Below are positions 44,417 to 53,607 of a stretch of DNA of 64,000 bases, in pieces. Below the pieces are notes generated by a model. That model searched no databases and had not been told where the DNA came from. It saw only the letters and a list, made by a program, of their open reading frames with translations. Within the stretch, counting starts at the first letter, position 1. Each line of letters opens with the position of its first letter. The stretch is from Nocardioides sp. AX2bis (GTDB taxonomy: Bacteria > Actinomycetota > Actinomycetes > Propionibacteriales > Nocardioidaceae), in the NCBI RefSeq assembly GCF_902506435.1, contig NZ_LR733215.1, positions 2,539,542 to 2,603,541 on the forward strand, given 5' to 3'. Made by a program: the position numbers and the translations under genes.

Positions 44417-46017
44417 CCCGCCCTCCGCGACAAGGTCTCGACCAGCAACGGCTGGCCCGACCGCAGCCGGAGCGCGACCGCCACGTCGTCGGCGCCCGGC
44501 GGGCCGTCGTCGGCGCCCGGGGCTGCGGCCAGGTCGGCGACGGTGAGGGCGAGCCGGTGCACCCGCACCGCGCCGCGACGGGTCAGCCGGCCGGCGTAGA
44601 CCGCGTCCTCGACCAGGCGCGACGCCTCGGGACCGAGCGGCCAGCGCTCGTTGAGGGCCGTCGCCGGCGCGTGGGCGTTCAGCCGCCAGAGGTCCGCGGC
44701 GTACCGGCGACCCTGCCGCTCCCGGGCAGTCGTGACCCGGCCACGCACCGTGGCGGAGGACTCGTGGACGGCCATCGGGTCGCGCTCCGCGCCGAGCCGG
44801 GCAGGCTCGACGTGGCGCACCACGTCGATCCGGTCCTCGACGGGGCCGGCGACCCGGGCCCGGTAGTCGCGACGGCGCACCTCCGAGCAGGTGCACCGGT
44901 TCTCGCGCGCCAGGACCCGGTACTCGCCGCACGGGCACGGGTTGCACGCGAGCACGATCATGCACCGGGCGGGCAGGCGCACCATCTCCTCGCGCCGGGC
45001 GATGCTGACCTCGCCCGTCTCCAGGGGCTGGCGCAACGCGTCGATCACGTCGGAGCGGAACAGCGGGAACTCGTCCAGGAACAGGACGCCGCCATGACAG
45101 CGACTGATCTCCCCGGGGCGCACCTGCCCCGACCCGCCCCCGATCAGGGCGCTCTTGCTGGCGTCGTGGTGCGGGGCGGCGTAGGGCGGGTCGACCATCA
45201 GCCCGGTGGCGGGGTCGAGCGTGCCGGCCAGGCTGTGGATGGCGGTGAGCTCGAGCGACTCCGACGCGCTCAGCGGTGGCAGCAGCGACGGGATCCGCTC
45301 GGCGATGCTCGTCTTGCCCGACCCCTTGGGCCCGGACAGCATCAGGTGGTGGCCACCGGCGGCGGCGACCTCGACGGCGTACTTGGCGTCCTCGATGCCA
45401 CGCAGGTCGGCGAGGTCGAGCGCCTCCATCCGCTCCTCGCCCCGCCACGAGAGCAGCCGTGAGCCCGACAGCGCGGCGACCGGGGCCGCGTCGGGCACCG
45501 GGTCGCCACGCAGCTCGGCCACCACCTGCGCCAGGGAGCGCAGGCCGAGCACGCTCATGCCGGGCACCATCGCCGCCTCCCGCGCCTGCGGCTCCGGGAC
45601 GACGACACGGCGCACGCCGCGCTCGGCGGCCGCCAGGACCATCGGCAGCACCCCGGTGACCGGGCGCAGCTGACCCGCCAGCGTCAGCTCGCCGATGAAC
45701 GCGGTCGCCGCGAGCCCCGCACGCGGGAGCTTGTCGTCCGCGGCCAGCACCGAGACGGCGATCGCCAGGTCGAAGTGGGTGCCGCGCTTGTGCAGGTCGG
45801 CCGGCGAGAGCAGCACGGTGATCCGCTTGGTGGAGGGCCACGGGAGCTCGGAGTTGATGACCGCCATCCGGCACCGGTCCCGGGCCTCGTTCAGCGAGGC
45901 GTCCGGGCGACCGACCAGGGTGGTCCCGACGAGGCCTGGCGAGACGTCGGCCTGGACGTCGATCAGGTGGCCCACCGCGCCGTGCAGCGAGACGGTGCGG
46001 GCCGTGGCGAACGGCAT
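44413..46017 (-). CDS. comM: YifB/ComM family AAA+ ATPase
   Basis: Mg-chelatase-like ATPase of 534 residues. The N-terminal ChlI-like domain has GVLPMVLAAAERGVRRVVVP, Walker A is LSGPKGSGKTSIAERIPSLL, and Walker B GGVLFLDEFPLF. The C-terminal four-Cys segment CNPCPCGEYR and CTCSEVRRRDY is typical. In Vibrio the ComM helicase promotes branch migration in natural transformation; that role is inferred here. Its ATG shares one base with the yraN stop (TGATG). Confidence 0.94.
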   Translation of the reverse strand: MPFATARTVSLHGAVGHLIDVQADVSPGLVGTTLVGRPDASLNEARDRCRMAVINSELPWPSTKRITVLLSPADLHKRGTHFDLAIAVSVLAADDKLPRAGLAATAFIGELTLAGQLRPVTGVLPMVLAAAERGVRRVVVPEPQAREAAMVPGMSVLGLRSLAQVVAELRGDPVPDAAPVAALSGSRLLSWRGEERMEALDLADLRGIEDAKYAVEVAAAGGHHLMLSGPKGSGKTSIAERIPSLLPPLSASESLELTAIHSLAGTLDPATGLMVDPPYAAPHHDASKSALIGGGSGQVRPGEISRCHGGVLFLDEFPLFRSDVIDALRQPLETGEVSIARREEMVRLPARCMIVLACNPCPCGEYRVLARENRCTCSEVRRRDYRARVAGPVEDRIDVVRHVEPARLGAERDPMAVHESSATVRGRVTTARERQGRRYAADLWRLNAHAPATALNERWPLGPEASRLVEDAVYAGRLTRRGAVRVHRLALTVADLAAAPGADDGPPGADDVAVALRLRSGQPLLVETLSRRAG

Positions 46018-46385
46018 CAGACCACACCGCGGACGTGCTCGACCCGGGCGGCGCCGCGGGGTGCGCGCAGCACGGCGACCAGGTCGATCCTGACCTCCGG
46101 CGGATGCACCCCGTGCTGCTCACGCCATCGCTCCGCCAGCCGGACCAGGCGCTCCAGCTTGTCCGCCCCCACCGCCTCCTGAGGCGAGCCGCACGCCAGG
46201 CTCGACCGGGTCTTGACCTCGCACACCACCAACGCCGGGCCGTCCCGCAGGACCAGGTCGATCTCGCCCTCGCTGCACCGCCAGTTGCGGTCCAGCAGGA
46301 CCATCCCCTGCTCCACCAGGTGGCGCAGGGCCACCTGCTCGCCGTAGGCACCCAGGGCCTGCTTGCTCGCTGCCGTCGTCGTCAT
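46017..46385 (-). CDS. yraN: UPF0102 family endonuclease-like protein YraN
   Basis: Protein of 122 residues with the PD-(D/E)XK-like core: GEIDLVLRDG and VVCEVKTRSS carry the expected Glu-Asp and Glu-Val-Lys. Members of this family are thought to be nucleases acting with ComM and DprA, but no activity has been established here. The ATG at 46385 is chosen over the GTG one codon before because the GGAGG site would be too close to the GTG. It overlaps comM by one base. Confidence 0.9.
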   Translation of the reverse strand: MTTTAASKQALGAYGEQVALRHLVEQGMVLLDRNWRCSEGEIDLVLRDGPALVVCEVKTRSSLACGSPQEAVGADKLERLVRLAERWREQHGVHPPEVRIDLVAVLRAPRGAARVEHVRGVV

Positions 46386-46484
46386 CACGCCTCCTCCGGA
46401 CAGGCTCGCCTGCGGTGGGACGGACCCGCCGGGTCGGAGGCCGTGGTTGTGGAGGAGCCTGCGGACGGCGGGTCTGTGGACGGT

Positions 46485-46514
46485 TCGCGGCCGGTGCGGC
46501 CGGTGCGGCCGCGA
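46485..46514 (-). terminator. Hairpin after the TadG-like gene
   Basis: TCGCGGCCG and CGGCCGCGA form a perfect 9-bp stem in the space between the end of the TadG-like gene and yraN. It separates the pilus-like genes from the yraN-comM-dprA unit. Confidence 0.55.
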
Positions 46515-46518
46515 GAGG

Positions 46519-48255
46519 TCAGCCGGTCAGCCGGGGGTTCGCGCAGACGGCGTTGACGGCGTACACGTCGGCCCCGGCGAGCCGGAGGCCGAGCAACCGC
46601 GCGACGGGGCCGACGAGGTACCGGTCGATGTTGGCGGCCAGCGGGCCCACGGTCTTGGTGGTGAAGCCGCCGGCACCCGTGGTGAGGTCCGCGACCACCG
46701 CGTCCACGATGCCGGCCTTGAGGTCGCCCAGGCTGATCCCGAGGCCCAGCGGCAGGGTCACGTCGACCGAGCTGCTCAGGACCTGCGGCACCACGGCGCC
46801 GAGCAGCACGGCGTTGCCGCCCGTCTGCCGGGGGACGGTGTCGTTCGGCGGGATCGAGAGCGCGACGTCCGTACCGGTGGGCCCGCTCCCGGTGCCCATC
46901 GTGAGCCGCACCGTCATGTCGACCAGCGCGTCGACCTTGAGGAAGCCGGACCCGACCTGCACCTTGCCCTGGACCCGGACGTCCGAGGTGAGCCGGTACG
47001 AGGCCAGGGCGGTGGCCACCCGCACCGTGAAGGTGTCGGGCGAGCCCGCGGTCCCGTCCCCGCACGTCACCGGGGGCGGCGAGACGAGCTCGCCCGTCGC
47101 GCCGCCGAGCTGGACGGCCAGCGACCCGGTCGCCTTGGTGGTCTGCAGGGTCCCCTTGGCCAGTCCGAGGACGTCGATGCCGATGCTCGGCAGGTTGGCG
47201 AAGTCGACGTCCAGGGTCCCGTCGAGCTGGCTCGACGTGGCCCGCGACTCGATCGACCCCGGCGTCCCACAGGCCAGGCTGAGCCCCTGCTGCACCCCGA
47301 GCGTCGTCCGCGAGACGTTGCCGATGCCGGGGACCCCGAGCTGGAGGTTCGGGATCTCCAGGGCGCGCCGGCCGTTGGCCACCGCCAGGGACCCGGCCAG
47401 GATGTCGAGCACGTTCATGTTCGTGTCGAGGGCGGCCGAGTCCCCGGCACCGACGCTCAGCGCGCGACCGACGGTGACCGCGGGCAACCCGGCGGAGGCG
47501 CGCAGCAGCACGCCCAGCCCCTGGATCGCGGCGCTGTTGGTCGGGCTGTTCTCCTTGCCCAGCGCGTCGATGCTGGCCTGCACCAGGTCGCCGAACGCGA
47601 TCGGCGAGCTCAGCAGACGCGTCTCGCTGCCGATGCGCGGCTCGGCGGCGAGCTGGGCCAGCCGCAGGTCGGCGCCGGCGATGCCCCGGTAGCTGAGCAG
47701 GTCGAGGTTCAGCCCGAGCAGGCTGTTGAGGGGACCCAGCAGGGTCGAGTCCCCCGAGCGGATGGCGGCGGCCCACGAGCCGAGCCGGTAGCAGGCGGTC
47801 GAGTCGGCCTCGGCGTACGCCGTGCGCGTCGCGCTCCCCTCCCCCGGCGCGAAGGCGAAGTCCGTCGTGGCCGAGGCGACGACCCGGACCGCCGACGGGG
47901 GGTCCACCGTGGCGTCGAAGGTCTCGCCGTCCCAGGCCCCCCAGCTCACGGTGACCGTCAGGTCGTCCCCGATCGTGTCGCCGTTGCGGACCAGGCTCAG
48001 CGCCAGTGCGCTGCTCGGGCTGGTCTGCTGCCCCTCCGCCGCCAGCTGCGCCCGTGTGCGCCCGTCGATCTCGCGTGCGAGGTCGAGCGCGACCACGTCG
48101 GCCAGCGCCTGCATGTCGCGCCGCACGACGCGCTGGACGCCGAGGTCGACGGCGAAGGCCGCGATCACGACGATGACGGTGAGGGCCGCACCGACGATGG
48201 CGAGCACGGCGCCCCGCTCGTCGCGCTCGCGACGACACCTCGGACCCGGGACCAC
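46519..48255 (-). CDS. TadG-like membrane-anchored protein 1
   Basis: Protein of 578 residues with one N-terminal membrane segment directly after the Flp/Tad-type start ERDERGAVLAIVGAALTVIV; the rest (IPPNDTVPRQTGG, GTLDVDFANLPSIG and other Gly/Ser-rich stretches) lies outside the membrane and is mostly beta. The RGAVLAIVG start is typical of the TadE/TadG pseudopilin-related family. Begins with GTG one base after the stop of the TadE-like gene 1. Role in cell-surface assembly is inferred; no secretion ATPase lies nearby. Confidence 0.78.
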   Translation of the reverse strand: MVPGPRCRRERDERGAVLAIVGAALTVIVVIAAFAVDLGVQRVVRRDMQALADVVALDLAREIDGRTRAQLAAEGQQTSPSSALALSLVRNGDTIGDDLTVTVSWGAWDGETFDATVDPPSAVRVVASATTDFAFAPGEGSATRTAYAEADSTACYRLGSWAAAIRSGDSTLLGPLNSLLGLNLDLLSYRGIAGADLRLAQLAAEPRIGSETRLLSSPIAFGDLVQASIDALGKENSPTNSAAIQGLGVLLRASAGLPAVTVGRALSVGAGDSAALDTNMNVLDILAGSLAVANGRRALEIPNLQLGVPGIGNVSRTTLGVQQGLSLACGTPGSIESRATSSQLDGTLDVDFANLPSIGIDVLGLAKGTLQTTKATGSLAVQLGGATGELVSPPPVTCGDGTAGSPDTFTVRVATALASYRLTSDVRVQGKVQVGSGFLKVDALVDMTVRLTMGTGSGPTGTDVALSIPPNDTVPRQTGGNAVLLGAVVPQVLSSSVDVTLPLGLGISLGDLKAGIVDAVVADLTTGAGGFTTKTVGPLAANIDRYLVGPVARLLGLRLAGADVYAVNAVCANPRLTG

Positions 48256-48256
48256 G

Positions 48257-48754
48257 TCAGTTCACCTGAGCCTCGGTCGAGTAGGACAGCTGCTCGGGCA
48301 GCACGATGCCCAGCCCGGGGAACGAGGGCAGGAGGGGGTCGTCGCGGTAGGTGTAGGCCAACGAGACCTCGACGCACTGCGCGGTCGCGGCGTTGCTGCA
48401 CGGCTTGCGCGCGCTGATCGTGCAGGTGCCCGCCGGGTCGGTCCCCTTCATCAGCGTGCCGTTGCTCCCGCAGGTCACGCCGCAGCTCCCCAGCGCCCCG
48501 TTGACGGCGTCCCGGGCCTTGCCGACGACCGCCGGGTCCGACGACGACAGCACGGCCGCCGTCCGCGCGCCCTCCGCAGCGGCCTGGCTGATGCCCTGCC
48601 GGAAGGACAGCATGTAGCCGTAGCCGATGATGCCGAACAGCAGCACCAGGAGCAGGGGCAGCACCAGCGCGAACTCCACGGCGACCGCACCACGCTCCCC
48701 GCGCAGGCCAGGGTGGCGGGACCGGGCGCGGGCACGTGTCGGGTGAAGGCGCAT
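48257..48754 (-). CDS. TadE-like pseudopilin-related protein 1
   Basis: Protein of 165 residues. The N-terminal class III prepilin-like segment RGERGAVAVEFALVLPLLLV is followed by a membrane helix and then an extracellular domain with five Cys residues (GSCGVTCGSNG, CTISARKPC, QCVEV), which may form disulphides. Such TadE proteins are minor pilins of Flp/Tad systems. It precedes its TadG-like partner by one base. The start is an ATG. Confidence 0.8.
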   Translation of the reverse strand: MRLHPTRARARSRHPGLRGERGAVAVEFALVLPLLLVLLFGIIGYGYMLSFRQGISQAAAEGARTAAVLSSSDPAVVGKARDAVNGALGSCGVTCGSNGTLMKGTDPAGTCTISARKPCSNAATAQCVEVSLAYTYRDDPLLPSFPGLGIVLPEQLSYSTEAQVN

Positions 48755-48962
48755 GGGGGACCTCGGGGGCGGCGGAAGCGAGGCGTGGGTGGCACCTCGG
48801 ACCCGAGGCTAGGTCCGGCGGCCGGTCGTGGCCGCGGAACCGGTCAAGCGAGGGCAGCCGAAGGTCCCGCCGTCGGGTACACCCACCCTGACCTGCGAGG
48901 ACACGATCACGACCACCAGGCGACTGTCTCGTCCCGCAGACCCGCGCGCCTGCGACGCCGGC

Positions 48963-50768
48963 TCAGCCGACCAGCCGGACCAGGGGGCGCCCGAGCTCGG
49001 GGCGGTAGGAGGTCGTCGGGGAGCGTTCCGCGACCGGCAGCGCGTCCTTGTTGAACGCGAAGAGCCGGATGACCTTGACGGAGTTCCCGTTGACCTCGAC
49101 GCCGTTCTCGGCGGGGGTGGAGGCGCCGTTCACCGTGGTCGTCTCGCTGGTGATGAAGGCCGGCACGAAGTCGAGGATGGGCTGGAAGTCCTTCTGGGCG
49201 CGGTCGGTGGCCACGACCAGGGGCAGCCAGACGAAGCGGGGCGAGTCCAGGACCCTGGCGTCGAGCATGTCCGTGGTGACCCCGGAGTCCTGGGAGATGG
49301 TCGCCAGCGAGGCCCCGCCCCGCAGGAAGCACGAGAGCAGGTCGTTGTTGACCGCCCGCCCGCCGACGACCCGGTCCGAGCGACCGGCGCAGGTCGTCGG
49401 ACCGTTGACGACGTCGAGGCGGCCCGGATGACCACCGGTCCCGGTGACCAGGCCGTCGAAGAGACGGGGGCCGTCGTTGCCGGTGTCGCCCTCGATGCAG
49501 TTGTTGCCGTCGCGGGAGACGGAGTCGGGCACCGCCCCGGAGATCAGGCCGCCCCCCGCCGTGCACGACTTGGTGGGGGTACGGGCGGTGAAGTCGAAGG
49601 GCACCAGGACGTGGTCGAGCCCGAGGGCCATGTTCAGCGCGAGCGACTGCTTGGCCCCGACGTCCTTGCGGGGGCTCAGCAGCTGCCCGAAGTTCCCCCG
49701 GTCCTGCCCCGCGCACCCGACCGGCACGCTCGTCGGGCTGGTCGACGCCGACGGGGCCGGTGTGGTGGCGGTGGCGCCGGGCGAGGGTGACGGCGCCGCG
49801 GACGGCCTGGCAGACGGACTGGCGGACGGGCTCGGCGTCACCGGGGCGGAGACGACGACCTCGACCGAGGTCCGCGAGTACTCCAGCCGACCGTTGCCGT
49901 TGGCCTCGAGCAGGCCGTACGCCCGCCACGTCCCGGAGGTCGACGAGACCTCGGGCCCGATCTGGAAGGTGGGCACGGTCAGGGTGCCGCTCGGCCTCGA
50001 CTCCGACACCGCGTAGTCGACGAAGAACGAGCCGTCCGGCGCCACCAGGCGCAGGGAGGCCTTGCGGGTGTTGTTCGGGACGCTGCCGATGCTCCACCCG
50101 GTGACGGAGACCTGACCGCCGCGGGCCACCGCCTTCGCCGGCCCGCTCAGGGTGTGGCTGCCGATCGGCGAGACCGTGAACGGCGTCGTCGGAGTCGGGG
50201 TGGGGGGTAGAAGGGACAGGCCCTGGGTGGTGTCCCCGTCGACCGCCCCGTACCCGCACCCGCTCGGGAGCCACAGCGGGATCACGTCCTCGGTCGGGGG
50301 CAGCTCGGAGAACGCGCGCACCGTGGCACGACGCTGGACGTCGGTGCCGTCGAAGCCCAGGACGCCTGCGAAGGCGAAGTCGACGACCGCGGGCGGCGCG
50401 AGCACGCTCATCTGCACGCACTGGTCGGCACAGCTCGTGCCGTCCGCGTGGGTGAAGGTCACCTCGCCGTCGGTCGTGTCCCCGTCGACGAGGTCGGCGC
50501 CGCTCACCGTCGGGCTGCCCGAGGGCTGGTTGCGGTTGAGGTAGGTCGCGACCTCGGCCGCGACCGATCCCCGGTTCGCCGAGGTCATCGGGAGGAGGTG
50601 CCCCGCGCTCATCGCGCTGACGTCGGCCTGCAGCTGGACCGCGCGGGCGCGGGCCCAGGCGTTGCCGAGGTCGAAGGCGAGCGCCGCGCACCCGACCAGC
50701 AGCACCAGGGTCACCGCCGCGATCACGGCGACCGCACCCGACTCGTCCCGCTCCCGGCGGGGGGTCAC
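48963..50768 (-). CDS. TadG-like membrane-anchored protein 2
   Basis: Protein of 601 residues, paralogous in layout to TadG-like protein 1. The N-terminal helix follows RDESGAVAVIAAVTLVLLVG. The extracellular part contains a Ser/Pro linker at residues 310-350 (TPSPSASPSARPSAAPSPSP) and a distal domain with several Cys residues. It overlaps TadE-like gene 2 by four bases (GTGA). The gene is separated from TadE-like gene 1 by 208 bases without further coding sequence. Confidence 0.78.
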   Translation of the reverse strand: MTPRRERDESGAVAVIAAVTLVLLVGCAALAFDLGNAWARARAVQLQADVSAMSAGHLLPMTSANRGSVAAEVATYLNRNQPSGSPTVSGADLVDGDTTDGEVTFTHADGTSCADQCVQMSVLAPPAVVDFAFAGVLGFDGTDVQRRATVRAFSELPPTEDVIPLWLPSGCGYGAVDGDTTQGLSLLPPTPTPTTPFTVSPIGSHTLSGPAKAVARGGQVSVTGWSIGSVPNNTRKASLRLVAPDGSFFVDYAVSESRPSGTLTVPTFQIGPEVSSTSGTWRAYGLLEANGNGRLEYSRTSVEVVVSAPVTPSPSASPSARPSAAPSPSPGATATTPAPSASTSPTSVPVGCAGQDRGNFGQLLSPRKDVGAKQSLALNMALGLDHVLVPFDFTARTPTKSCTAGGGLISGAVPDSVSRDGNNCIEGDTGNDGPRLFDGLVTGTGGHPGRLDVVNGPTTCAGRSDRVVGGRAVNNDLLSCFLRGGASLATISQDSGVTTDMLDARVLDSPRFVWLPLVVATDRAQKDFQPILDFVPAFITSETTTVNGASTPAENGVEVNGNSVKVIRLFAFNKDALPVAERSPTTSYRPELGRPLVRLVG

Positions 50769-51256
50769 GCGCAGCCGCCGGGGACGCCGGTGACGTAGTC
50801 GACCCGCGCCTGGGCGCTCTGGGTGACCCGGCCGTCGTCGATGAAGGGGACCAGACCGCTCAGCCCCAGGTCGGTGCTGTCGAAGGCGACGGTGACGGTG
50901 ACGAGGTCACCCACCTCGACGGCGGGGTCGGAGTTCCCGGGGCCGTTGGTGTAGCTCCGGGTGATCGCGACGTCACCCTGGGAGGCGGCGAAGGCGCCGA
51001 CCTGGGCGCCGACGAGGGCGCGGAACTCGGTGCACCCGGCCGGGTCGCTCACCGCGGCGAGCCGGGCCGCCGACCGGGTGATGTCGGACCCGCCCTGCAT
51101 GGCCCAGAAGTAGAAGCCGTACTGGATGGTGCCGAAGACGACCAGCAGCAGCACCGGCACGACCAGCGCGAACTCCACCGCCGCGGCGCCGCGCTCCCCG
51201 CCCCGGTGCGCGTCGGCGGCCCGCCGCGGGGCGGGACGGGCGCAGTCGCGAGGCAA
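50765..51256 (-). CDS. TadE-like pseudopilin-related protein 2
   Basis: Protein of 163 residues with the pilin-like start GERGAAAVEFALVVPVLLLV and one membrane helix, then a short extracellular beta domain. The TTG is the only plausible start before the pilin-like segment; a longer basic N-terminus is kept. Its stop overlaps the next gene as GTGA. TAGATT, a -10-like sequence, lies about 70 bases upstream. Confidence 0.75.
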   Translation of the reverse strand: MPRDCARPAPRRAADAHRGGERGAAAVEFALVVPVLLLVVFGTIQYGFYFWAMQGGSDITRSAARLAAVSDPAGCTEFRALVGAQVGAFAASQGDVAITRSYTNGPGNSDPAVEVGDLVTVTVAFDSTDLGLSGLVPFIDDGRVTQSAQARVDYVTGVPGGCA

Positions 51257-51340
51257 GGGGGGTCCTCAGGGGGTCGGGCGTGAGCTCTGCGGCGGGGGCG
51301 CCGTCCGGGGGGAGCGGACACCCCGCAATCTAGGCCGCCG

Positions 51341-51391
51341 GGTCCAGTCCCCGAGACCGAACGCGGAGGCACGCCTCCCCCGGTCTGGACC
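51341..51391 (-). terminator. Multi-arm hairpin after the DUF2469 gene
   Basis: Nested complementary blocks lie here: GGTCCAG with CTGGACC, GACCG with CGGTC, and GGAGG with CCTCC around a CACG loop. It sits just downstream of DUF2469 and before the first Tad-like gene, a likely terminator of the rplS/lepB/rnhB/DUF2469 run. Confidence 0.45.
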
Positions 51392-51415
51392 AGCACCGCT
51401 CGTCCTCGGGCCCGT

Positions 51416-51724
51416 TCAGGGCAGCGGCTGCTCGGTCTCCGCGCCGCTGAGCTCCTCGACGTTGACGTCCTTGAAGGTCAGCACCTTGACGTTCTTCGCG
51501 AAGCGCGCCGGGCGGTACATGTCCCACACCCAGGCGTCGGTCATCGAGACCTCGAAGAAGACCTCGCCGGCCTCGGTGCGCGCCTTCACGTCGACCTGGT
51601 TGCAGAGGTAGAAGCGCCGGTCGGTCTCCACGACGTACTTGAAGATGCCGACGACGTCGCGGTACTCCCGGTAGAGCGTCAGCTCCATCTCGGTCTCGTA
51701 CTGCTCGAGCTCCTCGGCGCTCAT
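51416..51724 (-). CDS. DUF2469 family protein
   Basis: Small cytoplasmic protein of 102 residues with the family-specific start MSAEELEQYETEMELTLYRE and the aromatic-rich core ETDRRFYLCNQVDVKAR followed by AWVWDMYRPARFAKN. The family is almost universally found after rnhB in actinobacteria but has no known function. The ATG overlaps the rnhB stop as ATGA, so the two are translated together. Confidence 0.93.
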   Translation of the reverse strand: MSAEELEQYETEMELTLYREYRDVVGIFKYVVETDRRFYLCNQVDVKARTEAGEVFFEVSMTDAWVWDMYRPARFAKNVKVLTFKDVNVEELSGAETEQPLP

Positions 51725-52464
51725 CGGACCTCCTGGTACGGCGCGGCGGACGGGTGGTCGACGACGTCCTCATTGTGCACGTCCGGCCCGGCCGGTCCTC
51801 CCGCGGGCGGCTCGAGCCCGGCGGCCCGACGCACGTTGACGAAGCGCATCCGGTGCACCGGCGAGGGGCCGTGCTGCTCGAGGGCGGCCGCGTGCACGTC
51901 GGTGATGTAGCCCTTGTGGGTGCGGAAGTCGTACTCGGGCCAGTCGGCGTCCAGGTCGGTCATGATCCGGTCGCGGGTGACCTTGGCCAGCACCGAGGCC
52001 GCCGCGATGCAGGCCGCGACCCGGTCGCCCTTCCACACCGCCAGACCGGGTGTCCCGAGCCCGTCGACGGGGAACCCGTCGGTCAGGACGTACGCCGGGG
52101 GCAGCGTCAGCAGGGCGACCGCGCGCCGCAGCGCCTCGAGGTTGGCCACGTGCATCCCGAGCCGGTCGCACTCCTCGTGGCCGACGACGACGACCGACCA
52201 GGCGACGGCCCGGCGCACGACCTGCTCGTAGCAGCGCTCGCGGGCGCGCGGGGTCAGCAGCTTGGAGTCGGCCAGGCCGGGGACGATGCCGGCACGGCCC
52301 TCGGGAAGGATCGCGGCGCCGGCGACCAGGGGGCCGGCGCAGGCGCCGCGGCCGGCCTCGTCGACCCCCGCCACCGGGCCGAACCCCTGGCGGCGCAGGG
52401 CGCGCTCGTACCCGTAGAGGCCCGCGTCGCGGCGGACCGTCGACCCGCGTGGGAGCAGCGACAC
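51721..52464 (-). CDS. rnhB: Ribonuclease HII
   Basis: Endonuclease of 247 residues that removes ribonucleotides from DNA:RNA hybrids. The catalytic Asp-Glu pair is in GVDEAGRGACAGPLV, and the other acidic sites in LADSKLLTPRARER and VLTDGFPVDG. A Pro/Gly-rich C-terminal extension of about 35 residues is present. GTG start one base after the lepB stop. In the conserved lepB-rnhB-DUF2469 order. Confidence 0.95.
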   Translation of the reverse strand: MSLLPRGSTVRRDAGLYGYERALRRQGFGPVAGVDEAGRGACAGPLVAGAAILPEGRAGIVPGLADSKLLTPRARERCYEQVVRRAVAWSVVVVGHEECDRLGMHVANLEALRRAVALLTLPPAYVLTDGFPVDGLGTPGLAVWKGDRVAACIAAASVLAKVTRDRIMTDLDADWPEYDFRTHKGYITDVHAAALEQHGPSPVHRMRFVNVRRAAGLEPPAGGPAGPDVHNEDVVDHPSAAPYQEVR

Positions 52465-52465
52465 C

Positions 52466-53227
52466 TCAGGGGGCCGTGACCGGGTCGGGCACGTCGTCGA
52501 AGGAGGAGGCGCTGCCGCCCTGGAGACCGAACCGGTCGAAGGGCCAGACGGTCGCCAGCACCGTGCCGACGACGAGGTCCTCCTCGACGAACGGGTCGTC
52601 GGTGCAGTCGGTCTCCATCTCGGTGCACAGGTGCGTCGTGGAGTCGCCGGAGGCGTCCCGGTTGTCGCCCATCACGAAGATCTCGCCCTCCGGCACGGGT
52701 CCGGCGGTCCAGTCGCAGTTGCCCGTCATCGGGCCGAGGCACGTCAGGCCCTCGACGTCGACGTACGCGGTCTCCTCCAACGGGTCGCTGCCGTTGATGG
52801 TCAGGCGCCCGTCGTCGCAGCACTCGATGACGTCGCCCTCGACGCCGACGACGCGCTTCACCAGGTGGCCGCCCTCGGGGTAGAGCCCGACCGCGCCGAG
52901 CGTGGAGGTCAGCGCGTTGCCCTCGGGCTCGCCCTGGGCGCCGAGCCAGCCACCGGGGTCCTCGAAGACGACGACGTCACCGCGGTCGGGGCTGCCGACC
53001 CAGGTGGAGACCTTCTGGACCAGGATGCGGTCGCCGACCTCGAGGCCGGGCTCCATCGACGTCGACGGGATGTAGAACGCCTGCAGCAGGAAGGTCTTGA
53101 CCAGCAGCGCCAGCAGGACGGTCGTGACGAGCAGGCCGAGCAACCACCGGCCCAGACCCTGGCGTGAGCCGGAGGGGCCGTCGGTGTCCTGGTCGGACCG
53201 GTCGACGGTGGTGTCCTCGGTGCTCAC
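52466..53227 (-). CDS. lepB: Signal peptidase I
   Basis: Membrane-bound serine protease of 253 residues that removes signal peptides. One membrane helix (residues 28-50) precedes the catalytic Ser57 in YIPSTSMEPGL; the general base Lys124 is in HLVKRVVGVEGD, and the conserved box GDNRDASGDST is present. A 27-residue Asp/Ser-rich cytoplasmic N-terminus leads. GTG start with TAGGCT 6 bases upstream. Confidence 0.95.
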   Translation of the reverse strand: MSTEDTTVDRSDQDTDGPSGSRQGLGRWLLGLLVTTVLLALLVKTFLLQAFYIPSTSMEPGLEVGDRILVQKVSTWVGSPDRGDVVVFEDPGGWLGAQGEPEGNALTSTLGAVGLYPEGGHLVKRVVGVEGDVIECCDDGRLTINGSDPLEETAYVDVEGLTCLGPMTGNCDWTAGPVPEGEIFVMGDNRDASGDSTTHLCTEMETDCTDDPFVEEDLVVGTVLATVWPFDRFGLQGGSASSFDDVPDPVTAP

Positions 53228-53233
53228 GCGAAG

Positions 53234-53239
53234 AGCCTA
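53234..53239 (-). promoter_or_regulatory. Candidate -10 box of lepB
   Basis: TAGGCT, 6 bases before the GTG on the minus strand, compatible with leaderless transcription starting just after rplS. Confidence 0.35.
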
Positions 53240-53259
53240 GGCGGGTGGCCCTGGCTGGG

Positions 53260-53607
53260 TCAGCGACGCTCGCGGATCTTGGCGGCCTTGCCGCGCAGGT
53301 TGCGCAGGTAGTAGAGCTTCGCGCGACGCACGTCACCGCGGGTGACGACCTCGATCTGCTCGAAGATCGGGGAGTGCATCGGGAAGGTCCGCTCGACGCC
53401 GACGCCGAAGGAGACCTTGCGGACGGTGAAGGTGCGGCCGATGCCGGAGCCGTGGACGCGGATCACGACGCCCTGGAAGATCTGCACGCGGGCACGGTTG
53501 CCCTCGACGACCTTCACGTGGACCTTGACGGTGTCGCCGCCGCGGAAGGCGGGGAGGTCGTCGCGCTTGCCGGCCGTGCCGAGCTCGGTGATGAGGTGGT
53601 TGGTCAT
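53260..53607 (-). CDS. rplS: 50S ribosomal protein L19
   Basis: Ribosomal protein of 115 residues with the complete family core, from [20 protein letters not shown] and [20 protein letters not shown] to the basic C-terminus [22 protein letters not shown] start with GAGGAG 8 bases upstream. A 188-base leader separates it from trmD and contains complementary blocks and a motif shared with the rpsP upstream region. Confidence 0.97.
   Translation of the reverse strand: MTNHLITELGTAGKRDDLPAFRGGDTVKVHVKVVEGNRARVQIFQGVVIRVHGSGIGRTFTVRKVSFGVGVERTFPMHSPIFEQIEVVTRGDVRRAKLYYLRNLRGKAAKIRERR

Noticed and set aside
43241..46351. A 1036-codon open frame on the minus strand
   Set aside because: It joins the true dprA frame with the out-of-frame shadow of comM. 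The Arg/Gly/Pro-rich first part has no domains and comM is clearly coded in another frame there.
48755..48962. A gene in the space between the two Tad-like pairs
   Set aside because: Short frames exist on both strands but none has a suitable start, ribosome site or recognisable sequence.
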